From the NCBI RefSeq assembly GCF_003254505.1, contig NZ_QFYP01000001.1:3518001-3582000 (forward strand): a DNA stretch of 64,000 nucleotides, written 5' to 3'. Under the pieces are notes generated by a model that saw only the letters and a list, made by a program, of their open reading frames with translations, did not search any database and had not been told where the DNA came from. The stretch comes from Phenylobacterium hankyongense. Lineage in GTDB: Bacteria > Pseudomonadota > Alphaproteobacteria > Caulobacterales > Caulobacteraceae. Positions 36,967-45,473 of this stretch are shown here, piece by piece (the stretch's first letter is position 1; each line of letters starts with the position of its first letter). The translations under genes were made by a program, and so were the position numbers.

Positions 36967-39648
36967 TCAGGCCACCGCGCCGAGCCGCGCCAGGGCGCTT
37001 TCGAGCTTGGCCTTGGCGGTCTCCGCCTCCGCCAGCCGCTCGCGGTTCTCCTCCACCACCTCGTCCGGGGCGCGGGCCACGAAGTCGGCGTTGGCGAGCT
37101 TCTTGGCGGTGCGGTCGATGTCGGACGCCAGGGTGGCGACCTCCTTCGACAGGCGGGCGCGTTCGGCCGTCAGGTCGATGAACTCCGCCACCGGCAGGGC
37201 CAGCGTCGCGCCCTCCACCACGTAGGGGATCGCGCCCTCCGGCACGGCGTCGACGAAGCGGATCTCCGACACCCGCAGGAGCTGGGCGATCAGCGGCGCG
37301 CTGGACTTCAGCACCTGGGCCTGGGCGGGCGTCGCCTCGGCCACCAGCAGCGGCGGCCGGGCCGAATTGGGCACCCGCAGGCCTTCGCGCACGGAGCGGC
37401 CTTCGGAGATCGTCTCGATGATCAGCCCGATCTCGGCGTCGGCGACCGGGTCGATCAGGCTCGACGGCAGGTCCGGCCAGCGCGCGGTCATCAGCAGGCC
37501 CTGGTAGCCGCGGGCCGCGCCGAGGTCGGCGGTCTGGGCCCACAGCTCCTCGGTGACGAACGGCATCACCGGGTGCAGCAGCTTGAGGATCACGTCCAAC
37601 GCCCAGGCGGCGGTCGCCTGGGTCTCGGCCTGGGCCTCTAGGTCGGCCGGCGGCTCGTCGGGCTTGCCGAGCAGCGGCTTGGCGAGTTCGACGTACCAGT
37701 CGCAGTACTGGCGCCAGATGAAGCGGTAGAGGCCGTTGGCGGCCTCGTCGAAGCCGCAGTCGGCCAGGGCCGCGGTCACCGCCTGGGCCGTGCGGGTGGT
37801 CTCGCCGACGATCCAGCGGTTCAGCGGGACCTTGACCTGCGCCGGGTCGAAGCCCTCCGCCCGGGCGCAGCCGTTCATCTGGGTGAAGCGGGTGGCGTTC
37901 CACAGCTTGGTGCCGAAGTTGCGGTAGCCCTCGATCCGCTCGCGCGACAGCTTGATGTCGCGCGCCGCCCCGGACATCGCCGTCAGCGTGAAGCGCAGCG
38001 CATCCGCGCCGAACTCGTCCACCAGCTCCAGGGGGTCCAGGACGTTGCCCTTGGACTTGGACATCTTCTTCCCCTCGGCGTCGCGCACCAGGGCGTTGAT
38101 GAAGACGCGCTTGAAGGGGACCTCGCCCATGAAGTGGATGCCCTGCATCATCATCCGGGCGACCCAGAAGAAGATGATGTCGAAACCGGTGATCAGGGTG
38201 TGGGTCGGGTAGAACCGGCGCAGGTCGTCGGTCTCGTCCGGCCAGCCGAGCGTCGAGAACGGCCACAGCGCCGAGGAGAACCAGGTGTCGAGGACGTCCT
38301 CGTCCTGGCGCAGGACTTCGTCGTGGCCGTAGTGCTCGCGCGCCTCGGCCTTGGCGGCTTCCTCGGTCTCGGCGACGAAGATCCGGCCGTCCGGCCCGAA
38401 CCAGGCCGGGATGCGGTGACCCCACCACAGCTGGCGCGAGATGCACCAGGGCTGGATGTTCCGCATCCACTCGAAATAGGTCTTCTCCCAGTGCTTGGGG
38501 ACGAAGACGGTGGCGTCATCCTCGACCGCCTTGATGGCGGGCTTCGCCAGCTCCTCGGCATTCACATACCATTGGTCGGTCAGGTAAGGCTCGACCACGA
38601 CGCCGGAGCGGTCGCCATGTGGGACCATATGGCGGGTCTTCTCGATCCCGCGCAGCAGGCCAAGCTCTTCGAACTGCGCGACCACCTTCTTGCGGGCCGC
38701 GAACCGGTCGAGGCCGCGGTACTCGGGCGGGGCGTTGTCGTTGATCCGCGCGAAGTCGTCGAAGACGTTGATCATCGGCAGGTTGTTGCGCTTGCCGACC
38801 ATGAAGTCGTTGAAGTCGTGCGCCGGGGTGATCTTCACCGCGCCGGAGCCCTTTTCCGGATCGGCGTACTCGTCGGCGATGATCGGCACCGGTCGACCCA
38901 CGATCGGCAGCCGCACGGCGCGGCCGATCAGGTCCTTGTAGCGCTCGTCCTTGGGGTGCACGGCGACCGCGGTGTCGGCGAGCATGGTCTCCGGCCGCGT
39001 GGTGGCGACCACGATCTCGCCGGAGCCGTCCTCCAGCGGATAGGCGAAGTGCCAGTAGTGGCCGTCGACCTCGCGCTGCTCGACCTCCAGGTCGGAGATC
39101 GCCGTCTGGAAGTGCGGGTCCCAGTTCACCAGCCGCTTGTCGCGGTAGATGAGCTTTTCCTTGTAAAGGGTCACAAAGACCTTGCGAACCGCCGCCGAGA
39201 GGCCCTCGTCGAGGGTGAACCGCTCGCGGCTCCAGTCGCAGGAGGCGCCCAGGCGGCGCAGCTGGTTGACGATCTGGCCGCCGGACTTGGCCTTCCACTC
39301 CCAGACCTTGGCCACGAAGGCCTCGCGGCCCAGGTCGCGACGGCTGTGATTGCCCTGCTCGGCCAGCTGGCGCTCGACGACCATCTGGGTGGCGATGCCG
39401 GCGTGGTCGGTGCCGGGCAGCCACAGCGCCGCCTTGCCGCGCATCCGCTCGAAGCGGATCAGCACGTCCTGCAGGGTGTTGTTCAGCGCGTGGCCGATGT
39501 GCAGGGAGCCGGTGACGTTCGGCGGCGGGATGACGATGGAGAACGGCTCGGCGGCCGGGTCGTCGATGGGCGCAAAGCCGCCCGACGCCTCCCAGGCGGC
39601 GTAGAGGCGCGGTTCGACGGTCTTGGGATCGAAGGTCTTGTCGAGCAT
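36967..39648 (-). CDS. valS: Valyl-tRNA synthetase
   Basis: The 893-aa class I synthetase has the HIGH signature as [30 protein letters not shown] (KMSKS) and [12 protein letters not shown]. An editing CP1 domain lies at about residues 190-330, with an anticodon-binding domain and C-terminal coiled coil ([20 protein letters not shown] to the end). The start [20 protein letters not shown] is standard; the open frame begins 11 codons earlier. It is followed in the Caulobacter-type order by popZ, tolC and pcm. Confidence 0.97.
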   Translation of the reverse strand: MLDKTFDPKTVEPRLYAAWEASGGFAPIDDPAAEPFSIVIPPPNVTGSLHIGHALNNTLQDVLIRFERMRGKAALWLPGTDHAGIATQMVVERQLAEQGNHSRRDLGREAFVAKVWEWKAKSGGQIVNQLRRLGASCDWSRERFTLDEGLSAAVRKVFVTLYKEKLIYRDKRLVNWDPHFQTAISDLEVEQREVDGHYWHFAYPLEDGSGEIVVATTRPETMLADTAVAVHPKDERYKDLIGRAVRLPIVGRPVPIIADEYADPEKGSGAVKITPAHDFNDFMVGKRNNLPMINVFDDFARINDNAPPEYRGLDRFAARKKVVAQFEELGLLRGIEKTRHMVPHGDRSGVVVEPYLTDQWYVNAEELAKPAIKAVEDDATVFVPKHWEKTYFEWMRNIQPWCISRQLWWGHRIPAWFGPDGRIFVAETEEAAKAEAREHYGHDEVLRQDEDVLDTWFSSALWPFSTLGWPDETDDLRRFYPTHTLITGFDIIFFWVARMMMQGIHFMGEVPFKRVFINALVRDAEGKKMSKSKGNVLDPLELVDEFGADALRFTLTAMSGAARDIKLSRERIEGYRNFGTKLWNATRFTQMNGCARAEGFDPAQVKVPLNRWIVGETTRTAQAVTAALADCGFDEAANGLYRFIWRQYCDWYVELAKPLLGKPDEPPADLEAQAETQATAAWALDVILKLLHPVMPFVTEELWAQTADLGAARGYQGLLMTARWPDLPSSLIDPVADAEIGLIIETISEGRSVREGLRVPNSARPPLLVAEATPAQAQVLKSSAPLIAQLLRVSEIRFVDAVPEGAIPYVVEGATLALPVAEFIDLTAERARLSKEVATLASDIDRTAKKLANADFVARAPDEVVEENRERLAEAETAKAKLESALARLGAVA

Positions 39649-39690
39649 GTCCGAAATTCTGGCTGGGCCGGTCCAATACAAGTCCGCTCG

Positions 39691-39811
39691 CCCCCACGGA
39701 AGCAGGGACCCAGGCTTTTTCCGTTTTCAGCGGGATGGCTGGCGACGGCCTGCGAGCGACAGGCTCAGTAGCACAAAAGCACCGGGGTCCCCGCTTTCGC
39801 GGGGATGAGCC
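39691..39811. repeat. Palindromic intergenic repeat, family 3
   Basis: Imperfect inverted arms at about 39691-39720 and 39776-39811 (AAGCAGGGACCCAGGC facing GGGGTCCCCGCTTTCGCGGGG) flank a ~55-base centre. It fills the space between valS and popZ. Confidence 0.8.
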
Positions 39812-39818
39812 GCGAGGG

Positions 39819-40418
39819 TTAGCGTACTCGGCCGCGGGCGATGCGTTCGACTTCGGATTCCACCGCCTGCTGGACGATCACCGGCAGGTTGTCGTCGAGC
39901 CACTGCTGCAGCAGCGGCCGCAGGAGTTCGCGCACCACGTCCTCCAGCGTGCGGCCGTGCTCCGGCATCAGCATCGCCGCGGACAACTGCCCGAAGGACG
40001 AGGCCGCAGCCGTCGCGGCGCGCTCGCTCACCAGGGCTTCCACCGCGCGGGCCGCGGGCGCAGCCGGTGCGGACACGGGCGCAGGCGCGACGGCGGCCGG
40101 CGCGCTGGGCGTGTAGACGTCGAGATCGCCGTGGGTTTCGACCTTCTCGGTCAGCTCCAGGGCGTCGTCGTCCTCTTCGATCGGCTCGGCGGCGGCCTGC
40201 ACCGGCTCCGGCTCCGGCGCGGGCGGCGGAGGCGATTCGGGCTCTTCGGCCGCCTCCGGCTCAGCCGCGGCCTCGGCCTCGACGGGGGCCGGCGGCTCGT
40301 CAACCTGCGGCGAGGTCTCGTCTGCAGCGGCCGGCGGCGCATCGTCTTCGGAGATGATGCGGCGGATGGAGGCGAGGATCTCCTCCATCGTCGGTTCTTG
40401 CGAAGTCTGTTCGGACAT
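39819..40418 (-). CDS. popZ: Polar organizing protein PopZ (DUF2497)
   Basis: The 199-aa scaffold protein forms a polar microdomain that anchors ParB/centromere and recruits cell-cycle factors. The N-terminal helix SQEPTMEEILASIRRIISED (client binding), the acidic Pro/Glu/Ala-rich disordered linker (about residues 25-115) and the C-terminal oligomerisation helices (GRTLEDVVRELLRPLLQQWL, then ESEVERIARGR) are all present. The linker, ~90 residues, is similar to or a little longer than the Caulobacter one. Neighbours valS and tolC are as in Caulobacter. Confidence 0.95.
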   Translation of the reverse strand: MSEQTSQEPTMEEILASIRRIISEDDAPPAAADETSPQVDEPPAPVEAEAAAEPEAAEEPESPPPPAPEPEPVQAAAEPIEEDDDALELTEKVETHGDLDVYTPSAPAAVAPAPVSAPAAPAARAVEALVSERAATAAASSFGQLSAAMLMPEHGRTLEDVVRELLRPLLQQWLDDNLPVIVQQAVESEVERIARGRVR

Positions 40419-40549
40419 GGGCTGACCGCCGAGTGAAAGGGAGAATCCGTTGGCCTAGCCTAGGCCTGCCGCAGCGATCCTGCAATTTCCGGCGCCGCTT
40501 TATACGCGCGGCGGATTCGCCCGCCACGCGAGTCGTCGCCGGCGGACCC

Positions 40550-42079
40550 TTAAGGCCGGGGCGCGGGGGCCGGCGGCGCGGGCGGCGGTTGCAGCCCTGG
40601 CGCGATCGGCGCCTCGACCGGCCGGTCCCTGGGAACCGGCGCCGGCGCGGCGGTGACGACCCGGTCGATGATGGAGATCGGCTCTTCCCACGGCACCCAG
40701 CCCCAGGTCAGCCGCAGCCGGCGGAAATTGGCCTTGGCGTCGTACTGCGGCTGCGTCGGGATCAGGTCGCGGGCTTCCAGCCGGCCCATGGTCAGCAGCA
40801 CCGTGGCGGAGGCCACGTACTCGTCGTGGCTGGCGCTGATCTGGTTGAGCTGCGCGGCGCGCAGCTCCTGTTCGGCGTTCAGGACGTCGAGGGTGGTGCG
40901 CAGGCCGACCTGCTGCTCCTGGCGCGTGCCCTCGGCGGCGATGAGCGTGGCGCGCACCTGCTCGGCGGTCGAGGCGATGTTGGCCCGGTCGGCGATCAAC
41001 TGGTTCCACGACTGGGTGAGCGTCTGCAGGACGCTGCGGCGCTGGGTCTCGATGGTGATCCGGTCGGAGTTGTTGCGCTCGATGGCCTGGCGGATGCGCG
41101 AGGTGGTGAGCCCGCCGTTGAACAGCGGCACCGTCAGCGTCACCGCCGCCTGCACTTCGGTGTTGTAGCGACCCTGGTTGAAGGGCGCCACGGGGCCGTT
41201 GTTGAAGCTCAGGCTGCTCGACCCGGAAAGGCTTGGCATCCGCTCCGCCCGGGCGCCCGCCACCCGCGCGCGGCTCGCCGCCTCGGCGTACTGCTGGGCG
41301 CGCAGCGTCGGATTGTTCTGCTCGGCGATGGTGAAGGCGTCGTCGACGTTGCCGGGCATCAGATAGGCCAGCGACGGCTCGGGCGCGAGATCGCCGGGGT
41401 TGTGCCCGACCAGGGCGGCGTAGGTCGCCCGGCTGACCGCCAGCTGCGCCTGAGCGCTCTGGAGCTGCGCCTGGGAGGCCGCGAGCCGCGCCTGCGACAG
41501 GGCGACGTCGGTGCGGGTGATCTCGCCCACGTCGAACCGGGCCTGGGATTCTTCGAGCTGCTTGCGCAGGACCTCCCGGTCCTGCTGGTGGACGTCCAGC
41601 GCCTGCTGGTCGCGGCGCACGTCCACATAGGCCTGGATCACGGATCCGAGCACCTGGCCCTCGACCCGCCGCAGGTTCTCCCTGCCCTGGAGGATGTCGC
41701 CGGTGGCCGCGGAAACCGCCGCCGCCACCCGGCCGCCGGTCCAGATCGGCTGCGAGAACGACAGCACCGCGACCCCGAAGTTCGCCTCTCCGATCGTCCG
41801 CTGGCCAAACTGGGTCAGAGCCGCGCGCGGGGTGCGGATCTCCTGGTAAGCCGCCTGCGTCTGGAACGTCAGCGTCGGGCGCCATCCGGACCGCGCCTGC
41901 ACGTAGTTCTCGTCCAGCGCCCGCTGGGTGGCGCGCTGCGCCTGCAGGGTGGGGTTGGAATCGTAGGCCAGCGCAATGGCGTCGGCGAGGGTTTCGGCGC
42001 AGGCCGGCGCGGCTGCGACGACGGCGACTCCCCCGCTGAAGATCGCGGCGAGCAACCGTCCGCGAAAGCTCTTCGACAT
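40550..42079 (-). CDS. tolC: TolC-family outer-membrane channel
   Basis: The 509-aa protein has a signal peptide (cleavage at ACAE) and two repeats of the TolC fold beginning LADAIALAYDSNPTLQAQRA and continuing NNPTLRAQQYAEAA. Long helical coiled segments (DILQGRENLRRVEGQVLGSV; LNAEQELRAAQLNQI) and a Pro-rich C-terminal tail of ~40 residues follow. It is the exit duct for type I secretion or RND efflux; in Caulobacter the orthologous type (RsaF) serves S-layer export. No membrane-fusion or inner-membrane partner lies next to it. Confidence 0.93.
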   Translation of the reverse strand: MSKSFRGRLLAAIFSGGVAVVAAAPACAETLADAIALAYDSNPTLQAQRATQRALDENYVQARSGWRPTLTFQTQAAYQEIRTPRAALTQFGQRTIGEANFGVAVLSFSQPIWTGGRVAAAVSAATGDILQGRENLRRVEGQVLGSVIQAYVDVRRDQQALDVHQQDREVLRKQLEESQARFDVGEITRTDVALSQARLAASQAQLQSAQAQLAVSRATYAALVGHNPGDLAPEPSLAYLMPGNVDDAFTIAEQNNPTLRAQQYAEAASRARVAGARAERMPSLSGSSSLSFNNGPVAPFNQGRYNTEVQAAVTLTVPLFNGGLTTSRIRQAIERNNSDRITIETQRRSVLQTLTQSWNQLIADRANIASTAEQVRATLIAAEGTRQEQQVGLRTTLDVLNAEQELRAAQLNQISASHDEYVASATVLLTMGRLEARDLIPTQPQYDAKANFRRLRLTWGWVPWEEPISIIDRVVTAAPAPVPRDRPVEAPIAPGLQPPPAPPAPAPRP

Positions 42080-42205
42080 ACCTGATCCCCGAGGTCAGAA
42101 AAGATTTGGACCCTATATGCCGGGGCATGCCGCCCAGACCAAGTGGCCTTCTGCTTAAGCTTTTGTCACCGAGACATTAATTTCCGGCGGCGTTTCTAAT
42201 CAGTC

Positions 42206-42772
42206 CTATAGGGCGAAACCGTGTTGCGCCTCGAACCCCGGCATGACCGGCGGCGTGGCGTCGAAGAGCTCGCGACGTCCGACGCCGTCCTCGGCGCGGA
42301 CATAGAGGCAGGCCCGGCCCACCGGACCGTCCCGCTCCACCACGCCCAGCCGGCCGCCGAGCGCCAGCGCATCGCGCCAGGCCTGCGGCGCGCGGGCCAC
42401 CGCGCCTTCGCAGACGATCAGGTCGTAGGTCTCGTCGCCCAGGGCGGTTAGGTCTTCGCCGTCCAGGCGGGTGACCGGCAGGCCGATGGCCTCGATCACC
42501 GCGGCCGCGTAGGGCGCGGCGATGGCCAACGCGCGCTCGCCCGGCATGGGCCGGAGCGCCTGCAGCAGCTTGCCCACGTCCCGCGGCTTCAGCAGCCAGC
42601 GGCCGGGCTCGTAGGCCACTTCCATGTCGGCGTAGGCCATGTAGACCCGGTCCGGGACGAACCGCTCCCGGGCGATCTCCCGCATGGCGTCGTGGATGCG
42701 CACGTCGGTGACGTCGGCGGTGCGCACCTGGCTTTCCACCATGTTCAATCGGGCGGCGGCGAGGTCAGCCAT
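42206..42772 (-). CDS. pcm: Protein-L-isoaspartate O-methyltransferase-like protein
   Basis: The 188-aa protein begins MADLAAARLNMVESQVRTADV, with the family's RFVPDRVYMAYADMEVAYEPGRWLLKPR. Then comes a Rossmann methyltransferase fold whose motif I (ALAIAAPYAAAVIEAIGLPV) lacks the usual GxGxG glycines. Activity is therefore uncertain; this short PCMT form next to tolC is conserved in Caulobacterales and may be divergent. It lies upstream of tolC in the same direction (126-base gap). Confidence 0.85.
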   Translation of the reverse strand: MADLAAARLNMVESQVRTADVTDVRIHDAMREIARERFVPDRVYMAYADMEVAYEPGRWLLKPRDVGKLLQALRPMPGERALAIAAPYAAAVIEAIGLPVTRLDGEDLTALGDETYDLIVCEGAVARAPQAWRDALALGGRLGVVERDGPVGRACLYVRAEDGVGRRELFDATPPVMPGFEAQHGFAL

Positions 42773-42899
42773 CAGGTCCTCTGGATGGAAGGAAGCGTCG
42801 GCGGCTTATAGGTCCGCGCCGCGGCCTTAGGCAATCGGCGCGTGTGCGGAGAGAGATTGCCGCGAGCAGGACCTTTTGTTAGTCATCCGGCCCTTCGGC

Positions 42900-42973
42900 G
42901 GCCTGATGGCGGAGTGGTTACGCAGCGGACTGCAAATCCGTGCACCCGAGTTCGATTCTCGGTCAGGCCTCCA
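42900..42973 (+). tRNA. tRNA-Cys (GCA)
   Basis: The cloverleaf is complete: acceptor GGCCTGA/TCAGGCC, D stem GCG/CGC, anticodon arm GCGGA-CTGCAAA-TCCGT with GCA at 42932-42934, and T arm CCGAG-TTCGATT-CTCGG. The discriminator is U and CCA is encoded (42971-42973). It stands alone; no terminator is visible after it. Confidence 0.95.
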
Positions 42974-43181
42974 ACCCTCCCCCGCGTAAAATCCGGTGGT
43001 TAGCCGCCCTGCCCCAGCCCTTCTGGCTGTCGGCCCGTCGCGTCCGCGCCGCAAGTTAAATCCCGAGGGTTTTCAACGGCCGCAATCCGCTGGCGCTGCG
43101 CAGCCGGGAGACGCCCCGGCCGGCCCTGAAGCTGGAAGGTAGGGGTCCGGCCCTCATTGGCCGTCTCTACAGTAGCCCTAC

Positions 43182-43303
43182 GTCCCAGTGGCAGAGTGGT
43201 TATGCAGCGGGCGGCAACCCCGCAGTCTCCCTCAGGAGCACCGGGTTCTATCCCTGGCTGCTCCTGTGGGGGCACCCAGGTTCGATTCCTGGCTGGGACT
43301 CCT
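43182..43303 (+). tRNA. tRNA-Cys(GCA)-like RNA with a 52-nt variable arm
   Basis: Acceptor GTCCCAG/CTGGGAC, D stem GCA/TGC, anticodon arm GCGGG-CGGCAAC-CCCGC (anticodon GCA at 43214-43216) and T arm CCAGG-TTCGATT-CCTGG all pair perfectly. Compared with the tRNA-Cys 208 bases upstream, the 8-36 region matches at about 24 of 28 positions, and the stem differences are compensated (GCG/CGC versus GCA/TGC). Oddities: G at position 33 instead of U; 3' end CCT instead of CCA; and a variable region 43224-43275. The variable region folds as CTCCC/GGGGG, then the 8-bp stem CAGGAGCA/TGCTCCTG capped by CCGGG-TTCTATC-CCTGG, itself T-arm-like. It could be a minor tRNA, a tRNA-mimic regulatory RNA or a decaying pseudo-tRNA; the compensated stems argue against decay. 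Confidence 0.7.
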
Positions 43304-43461
43304 ACCTCTCAGGGCGATGTTCTCGGCCAGGCCCTCCGCTTTCCCCGACATTCGCAACCACCCGCCGCCGCCGCGGCCGGAACAAAGCTCGGCAGATCAG
43401 GTTCTGGCGCCGGGTGTGAGAACGCGGGCGCCGCAAGGCGCGCGGCTTTGGGAATGCCAGG

Positions 43462-44445
43462 ATGGATGGGGCCTTCGCCGGCGCTGACGCCATGCGGGCC
43501 GCGGTGCTCTTCGGGCCGGGTCAGATCCGGACCGACAGGGTCGCACGGCCGGCGCCGGGGGCCGGCCAGGTCCGGGTGCGGCTGGAAGGCTGCGGGGTCT
43601 GCGCGTCCAACCTGACGCCCTGGGAAGGCCCGGAGTGGATGCGGTTCCCCACCGAGCCCGGCGCGCTCGGCCACGAGGGCTGGGGCGTCATCGACGCGGT
43701 GGGCGACGGTGTCGGAGACCTGGCGGTCGGCGATCGGGTGGCCGCCCTCTCCTACAGCAGCTACGCCGAGTACGACCTTGTCGACGCCGAGGCGGCCATC
43801 CCCCTGCCCGACGCGCTCGCCGGCCAGCCCTTCCCCGGCGAGCCGCTGGGCTGCGCCATGAACATCTTCCGCCGCAGCGAGATCCGCGCCGGCCAGACGG
43901 TGGCCATCGTCGGCATCGGCTTCCTGGGCGCGATCCTCACCCGGCTGGCGACCGAGGCCGGCGCACGGGTGATCGCCATCTCGCGGCGCGAATTCGCCCT
44001 GGACGTCGCGCGCCGGATGGGCGCGGCCGAGGTGGTCCCCATGGACGACCACAACGCCATCATCGCGCGGGTGAAGGCGCTCACCGGCGGCGTCTTCTGT
44101 GACCGGGTGATCGAGGCGGTCGGCAAGCAGTGGCCGCTGGACCTCGCCGCCGAGCTGACCCGGGAGCGCGGCAGGCTGATCGTCGCCGGCTATCACCAGG
44201 ACGGGCCGCGGCAGGTCAACATGCAGCTGTGGAACTGGCGCGGGCTCGACGTGATCAACGCCCATGAGCGCGATCCCAAGGCCTATGCCGACGGCGTCCG
44301 CGAGGCGATCGGGGCGGTCGCCTCCGGCCGGCTCGACCCCAGCAGCCTCTACACCCACATCTATCCGCTGGAGCGGCTGGACGAGGCGCTGAACGCCACC
44401 CGGGACCGCCCCGACGGCTTCCTCAAGGCGCTGGTGATCCCGTGA
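43462..44445 (+). CDS. Zinc-type medium-chain dehydrogenase/reductase
   Basis: The 327-aa MDR protein has an N-terminal GroES-like domain with the catalytic-zinc region EGCGVCASN and GALGHEGWGVIDAVGDGV. The Rossmann NAD(P) motif is VAIVGIGFLGAILTRLA. The structural-zinc Cys cluster is missing, as in many short MDRs. The ATG at 43462 has GGGAA ~8 bases upstream; MRAAVLFGPG at 43492 is a plausible shorter start. Its stop overlaps the GTG of the next gene, a Gfo/Idh/MocA oxidoreductase, so the pair likely acts on one sugar- or polyol-like substrate. Confidence 0.9.
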   Translation: MDGAFAGADAMRAAVLFGPGQIRTDRVARPAPGAGQVRVRLEGCGVCASNLTPWEGPEWMRFPTEPGALGHEGWGVIDAVGDGVGDLAVGDRVAALSYSSYAEYDLVDAEAAIPLPDALAGQPFPGEPLGCAMNIFRRSEIRAGQTVAIVGIGFLGAILTRLATEAGARVIAISRREFALDVARRMGAAEVVPMDDHNAIIARVKALTGGVFCDRVIEAVGKQWPLDLAAELTRERGRLIVAGYHQDGPRQVNMQLWNWRGLDVINAHERDPKAYADGVREAIGAVASGRLDPSSLYTHIYPLERLDEALNATRDRPDGFLKALVIP

Positions 44446-45470
44446 GCGAGGCGCCGGCCGGCAAGCCGGCGCAAGGCCGCGTCGTCGCCCGCCCCCGCGT
44501 GGGCTTCCTCGGCGTCGGTTGGATCGGCCGCCATCGCCTGGAGGCGATCCTGGAAGCTGGCGCGGTCGAGGTCGCCGCCATCGCCGATCCCTCCGTCGAG
44601 ATGGCCGCGGAGGCGGGCAGGCTCGCGCCCGGCGCCGCCCTGGTCGGCACACTCGACGACCTCCTCGACAGCGGCGTCGACGGCGTGGCGATCGCCAGCC
44701 CCAGCGCCCTGCACGCCGAACAGGCGATCCGCGCCCTGGCCTGGGGCGCGGCGGTGTTCTGCCAGAAGCCGCTCGGCCGCACGGCCGACGAGGCCCAGGC
44801 GGTGGTCGACGCCGCGCGGGCGGCCGACCGGTTGCTGTGCATCGACCTCTCCTATCGCTTCACCGAGGGCATGCGGCAGATCCGCGAACTGCTGGCGGCC
44901 GGCGAGCTGGGCCGCGTCCATGCCGTCGACCTGGTCTTCCACAACGCCTACGGCCCGGACAAGCCGTGGTTCTACGACCCTGCTCTCGCCGGCGGCGGCT
45001 GCGTGATGGACCTGGGCGTGCACCTGGTGGACCTGGCGCTCTGGGCGCTCGATTTCCCGCAGGTAAACGAGGCTGCCGGCAAGCTGTTCGCCGGCGGCGA
45101 ACCGCTGGCCGGCCGGTCCGACACGGTCGAGGACTACGCCGTCGCCACCCTGGAGCTGGCGACCGGCGCCGTGGTGCGGCTCGCCTGCTCGTGGCGGCTG
45201 CAGGCCGGGTGCGACGCGGTGATCTCCGCCAGCTTCTACGGCACGGAAGGTGGGGCGGCGCTGAAGAACCTCGGCGGCTCGTTCTACGACTTCACCGCCG
45301 AGCGCTACCGCGGCACGGCGCGCGAAACCCTGGCCTCGCCACCGGACGCGTGGGGCGGCCGCGCCGCCGCCGACTGGGCCCGGCGCCTGGCGGCCGGCGA
45401 GCGCTTCGATCCCGCCGCCCAGCGGCTGGTGGACGTCGCCCGGGTGCTCGACCGGATCTACGGCCGCTAG
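44442..45470 (+). CDS. Gfo/Idh/MocA-family oxidoreductase
   Basis: The 342-aa NAD(P)-dependent dehydrogenase has the N-terminal Rossmann motif RVGFLGVGWIGRHRLEAIL, the family's EKP-equivalent as FCQKPLGRTADEAQ (Gln for Glu), and GGGCVMDLGVHLVDLALW with the active-site His. It oxidises or isomerises a sugar or inositol derivative. The GTG start overlaps the preceding dehydrogenase stop by 4 bases (GTGA), so the two genes are translationally coupled. Confidence 0.92.
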   Translation: MSEAPAGKPAQGRVVARPRVGFLGVGWIGRHRLEAILEAGAVEVAAIADPSVEMAAEAGRLAPGAALVGTLDDLLDSGVDGVAIASPSALHAEQAIRALAWGAAVFCQKPLGRTADEAQAVVDAARAADRLLCIDLSYRFTEGMRQIRELLAAGELGRVHAVDLVFHNAYGPDKPWFYDPALAGGGCVMDLGVHLVDLALWALDFPQVNEAAGKLFAGGEPLAGRSDTVEDYAVATLELATGAVVRLACSWRLQAGCDAVISASFYGTEGGAALKNLGGSFYDFTAERYRGTARETLASPPDAWGGRAAADWARRLAAGERFDPAAQRLVDVARVLDRIYGR

Positions 45471-45473
45471 GCG

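Noticed and set aside
43188..43487. 99-codon open frame overlapping the tRNA-Cys-like RNA
   Set aside because: No ribosome site, composition unlike protein, and the DNA is explained by the RNA cloverleaf.
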